Below are positions 62,820 to 64,000 of a DNA stretch of 64,000 bases, piece after piece. The notes under the pieces were generated by a model. The model saw nothing but the letters and a program-made list of their open reading frames with translations. It had not been told where the DNA came from and ran no database searches. This stretch comes from Siccirubricoccus deserti (GTDB lineage: Bacteria > Pseudomonadota > Alphaproteobacteria > Acetobacterales > Acetobacteraceae), in NCBI RefSeq assembly GCF_014283215.1, contig NZ_JACOMF010000006.1, positions 143,505 through 207,504 of the forward strand, in the 5' to 3' direction. The position numbers and the translations under genes were made by a program. The number at the start of each line of letters is the position of its first letter. Position 1 is the first letter of the stretch.

Positions 62820-63791
62820 GTGCTGCACCGCCGCGCCTTGCTCGCCGCCCCCGCGCTGTTCACCCCGCTGGCCGCCCGCGCCCAGGCCTGGCCGGAACGT
62901 CCGGTGACCATGGTGGTCCCCTTCGCCCCAGGCGGCAGCCCCGACGTCGCCGCGCGCATCCTCGCCCCGAAGATGACCGAGCTGCTTGGTCAGCCGGTGG
63001 TCGTCGAGAACCGTAGCGGCGCCGGCTCGACCATCGGCACCCGCAGCGTGATCCAGGCGCGGCCGGACGGCCATACCGTGCTGATGGGCAGCATCAGCAT
63101 CATGATGGCGCCATTGGCCATGGACCCGGTGCCCTTCGACACCGCGGCGAGCCTGCGCGTGGTCAGCCTGCTGGCGACGGTGCCCTACATCCTGGTGGTG
63201 CGCGCCGATGCGCCGCCGCGCGATATCGCCGGCTTCCACGCCTGGGCGGCGGCGAATGGCAGCAAGCTGAACTACGGCTCCGCGGGCAATGGCACGCCGC
63301 TGCACATGGGCGGCGCGCTCTACACGCTGATGACGGGCACCGAGCTGACCCACATTGCTTATCGCGGCACCGGCCCGGCGATGGCCGATCTGCTGGCCGG
63401 CAATGTGCAGATGGTGTTCGGCGACCTGCCGGGAGTGCTGAGCCATATCCGCGCCGGCACCGTCCGGCCGCTGGCGGCGCTGGTGCAGCGGCGCGTCCCG
63501 GAATTCCCAGATCTGCCGACCATGGCCGAGAGCGATCCGCGGCTCGCGGCCTATGATGTCTACACCTGGGTGACGCTCTCGGGGCCGAAGGCGACCCCTG
63601 ACCTGCCGGTCCAGCGGCTGCACGGCGCCCTGGTGGCGGCGGCCCGTGACCCGGTGTTGGCGCCGCGGCTGGCCGAACTCGGCTTCGTCCCGGCCCTGAC
63701 CAGCCCGGCGGAGGGGGATGCGTTCCTTGCGGCCGAGCAGAAGAAATGGGCCGAGGTCATCCGGCGGGCGGGTATCCGGGCCGAATTCTGA
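62820..63791 (+). CDS. Bug/TctC-family periplasmic solute receptor
   Basis: A 323-residue extracytoplasmic receptor of the tripartite tricarboxylate transporter group. A signal peptide (HRRALLAAPALFTPLAARAQA, with an Arg pair near the start) precedes the mature WPERPVTMVVPFAPGGSPDVAAR, the universal Bug N-terminus. YGSAGNGTPLHMGG and the AYRGTGPAMADLLAGNVQMVF stretch are also typical. GAGGAAG lies 5 nt before the GTG at 62820. Such receptors bind small carboxylates; the transporter membrane subunits are not in the window. Confidence 0.92.
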   Translation: MLHRRALLAAPALFTPLAARAQAWPERPVTMVVPFAPGGSPDVAARILAPKMTELLGQPVVVENRSGAGSTIGTRSVIQARPDGHTVLMGSISIMMAPLAMDPVPFDTAASLRVVSLLATVPYILVVRADAPPRDIAGFHAWAAANGSKLNYGSAGNGTPLHMGGALYTLMTGTELTHIAYRGTGPAMADLLAGNVQMVFGDLPGVLSHIRAGTVRPLAALVQRRVPEFPDLPTMAESDPRLAAYDVYTWVTLSGPKATPDLPVQRLHGALVAAARDPVLAPRLAELGFVPALTSPAEGDAFLAAEQKKWAEVIRRAGIRAEF

Positions 63792-63907
63792 GGCGGTGGC
63801 GCGGCCCTGCAGCGGATTGGTTTTGCGTTCAGGTTGCTCTGTTGAAACCCTGGCTTGGCTGGGTACTTTGGGCGGCTATCTTGGGATGAGCGGTCCGGAG
63901 GTGGTCG

Positions 63908-64000
63908 ATGCGGACGCTTTCGAAGTCGGCGCTGCGGGTGGCCGGTGAGGCGCTTGCGGTGGGGCGGACGGCACTGCCTGCCTATGGCAGCCACTACTCG
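63908..64000 (+). mobile_element. Transposase, N-terminal part (runs off the window)
   Basis: The frame from ATG 63908 is open to the window end (31 codons) and reads MRTLSKSALRVAGEALAVG then TALPAYGSHYS. This resembles the start of IS4/IS5-type transposases (RALPPYSH-like motif). GGAGG lies about 9 nt before the ATG. The left inverted repeat should lie in the AT-richer 63815-63900 stretch but cannot be fixed without the right end. Confidence 0.55.

Overview
The window is about 70% G+C and almost wholly coding, with short or overlapping gene junctions. Its gene content points to an alphaproteobacterium, most likely an Acetobacteraceae member of the Roseomonas type. This is inferred from a Bug/TctC periplasmic receptor, AtuA/DUF4387 pairs, the DUF6505/DUF6352/DUF3305/DUF3306 formate dehydrogenase accessory set, a two-subunit glycyl-tRNA synthetase and a GC-rich palindromic repeat common in alphaproteobacteria. 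No 16S, tRNA or other RNA gene was seen, so the assignment rests on gene content only.

Region 1 (1-18115) is a catabolic, accessory-type block. It holds the 5' end of a GMC oxidoreductase, a 2-oxopent-4-enoate hydratase-like protein, a class III CoA-transferase, and two separate AtuA/DUF4387 modules in opposite gene order. Between the modules sit a marR-hlyD-MFS efflux operon and a decayed ABC ATPase. Downstream come a crotonase-fold protein, an Ldh-type dehydrogenase, a zinc metallopeptidase, a cyclase (kynurenine formamidase-like), an acetamidase/formamidase, two SDR dehydrogenases, a Baeyer-Villiger-type monooxygenase and a wrecked AMP-forming acyl-CoA ligase. Together these look like degradation of organic acids, amides or ketones through CoA thioesters; no substrate can be named.

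Region 2 (18242-28446) is mostly housekeeping: an S49 peptidase, a double-hairpin repeat, an NTF2-like protein, glyQ, a VapBC toxin-antitoxin pair lodged between glyQ and glyS, glyS, pyruvate phosphate dikinase, a patatin-like phospholipase and an SDR. Region 3 (28465-37140) has ygfZ, a tightly overlapping GT9-GT2-GT4-asnB surface-glycan operon, a 32-bp perfect palindrome acting as a convergent terminator, an OprO/P-like porin and a dihydroorotase-type amidohydrolase.

Region 4 (37049-46549) is a formate dehydrogenase accessory and molybdenum cofactor locus: a polyferredoxin, a biotin/lipoate ligase-like protein, DUF6505, DUF6352, DUF3305, DUF3306, a TorD chaperone, then mobB and moeA. The structural genes expected between torD and mobB are gone. 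Only degraded fragments of the iron-sulfur beta subunit and the cytochrome b gamma subunit remain, and the catalytic subunit is absent.

Region 5 (46550-52757) has two small lipoproteins, a histidine kinase/response regulator pair, a divergent marR and ilvE, a LysE exporter and a small conserved-looking protein. Region 6 (52767-61333) is an exopolysaccharide/capsule locus: two acyltransferases, an O-antigen ligase/polymerase-like protein, galE, a Wzc/ExoP tyrosine autokinase, a Wza-type export lipoprotein and the murein endopeptidase mepA. Region 7 (61334-64000) mixes remnants (an epimerase, a LivF-type ATPase) with an intact crotonase, a Bug receptor and the first codons of a probable transposase running off the edge.

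The most notable features are the toxin-antitoxin insertion inside glyQS, the gutted formate dehydrogenase locus with intact accessory genes, the twin AtuA/DUF4387 modules, and several genes whose best start codon is non-canonical (ATC or CTG).
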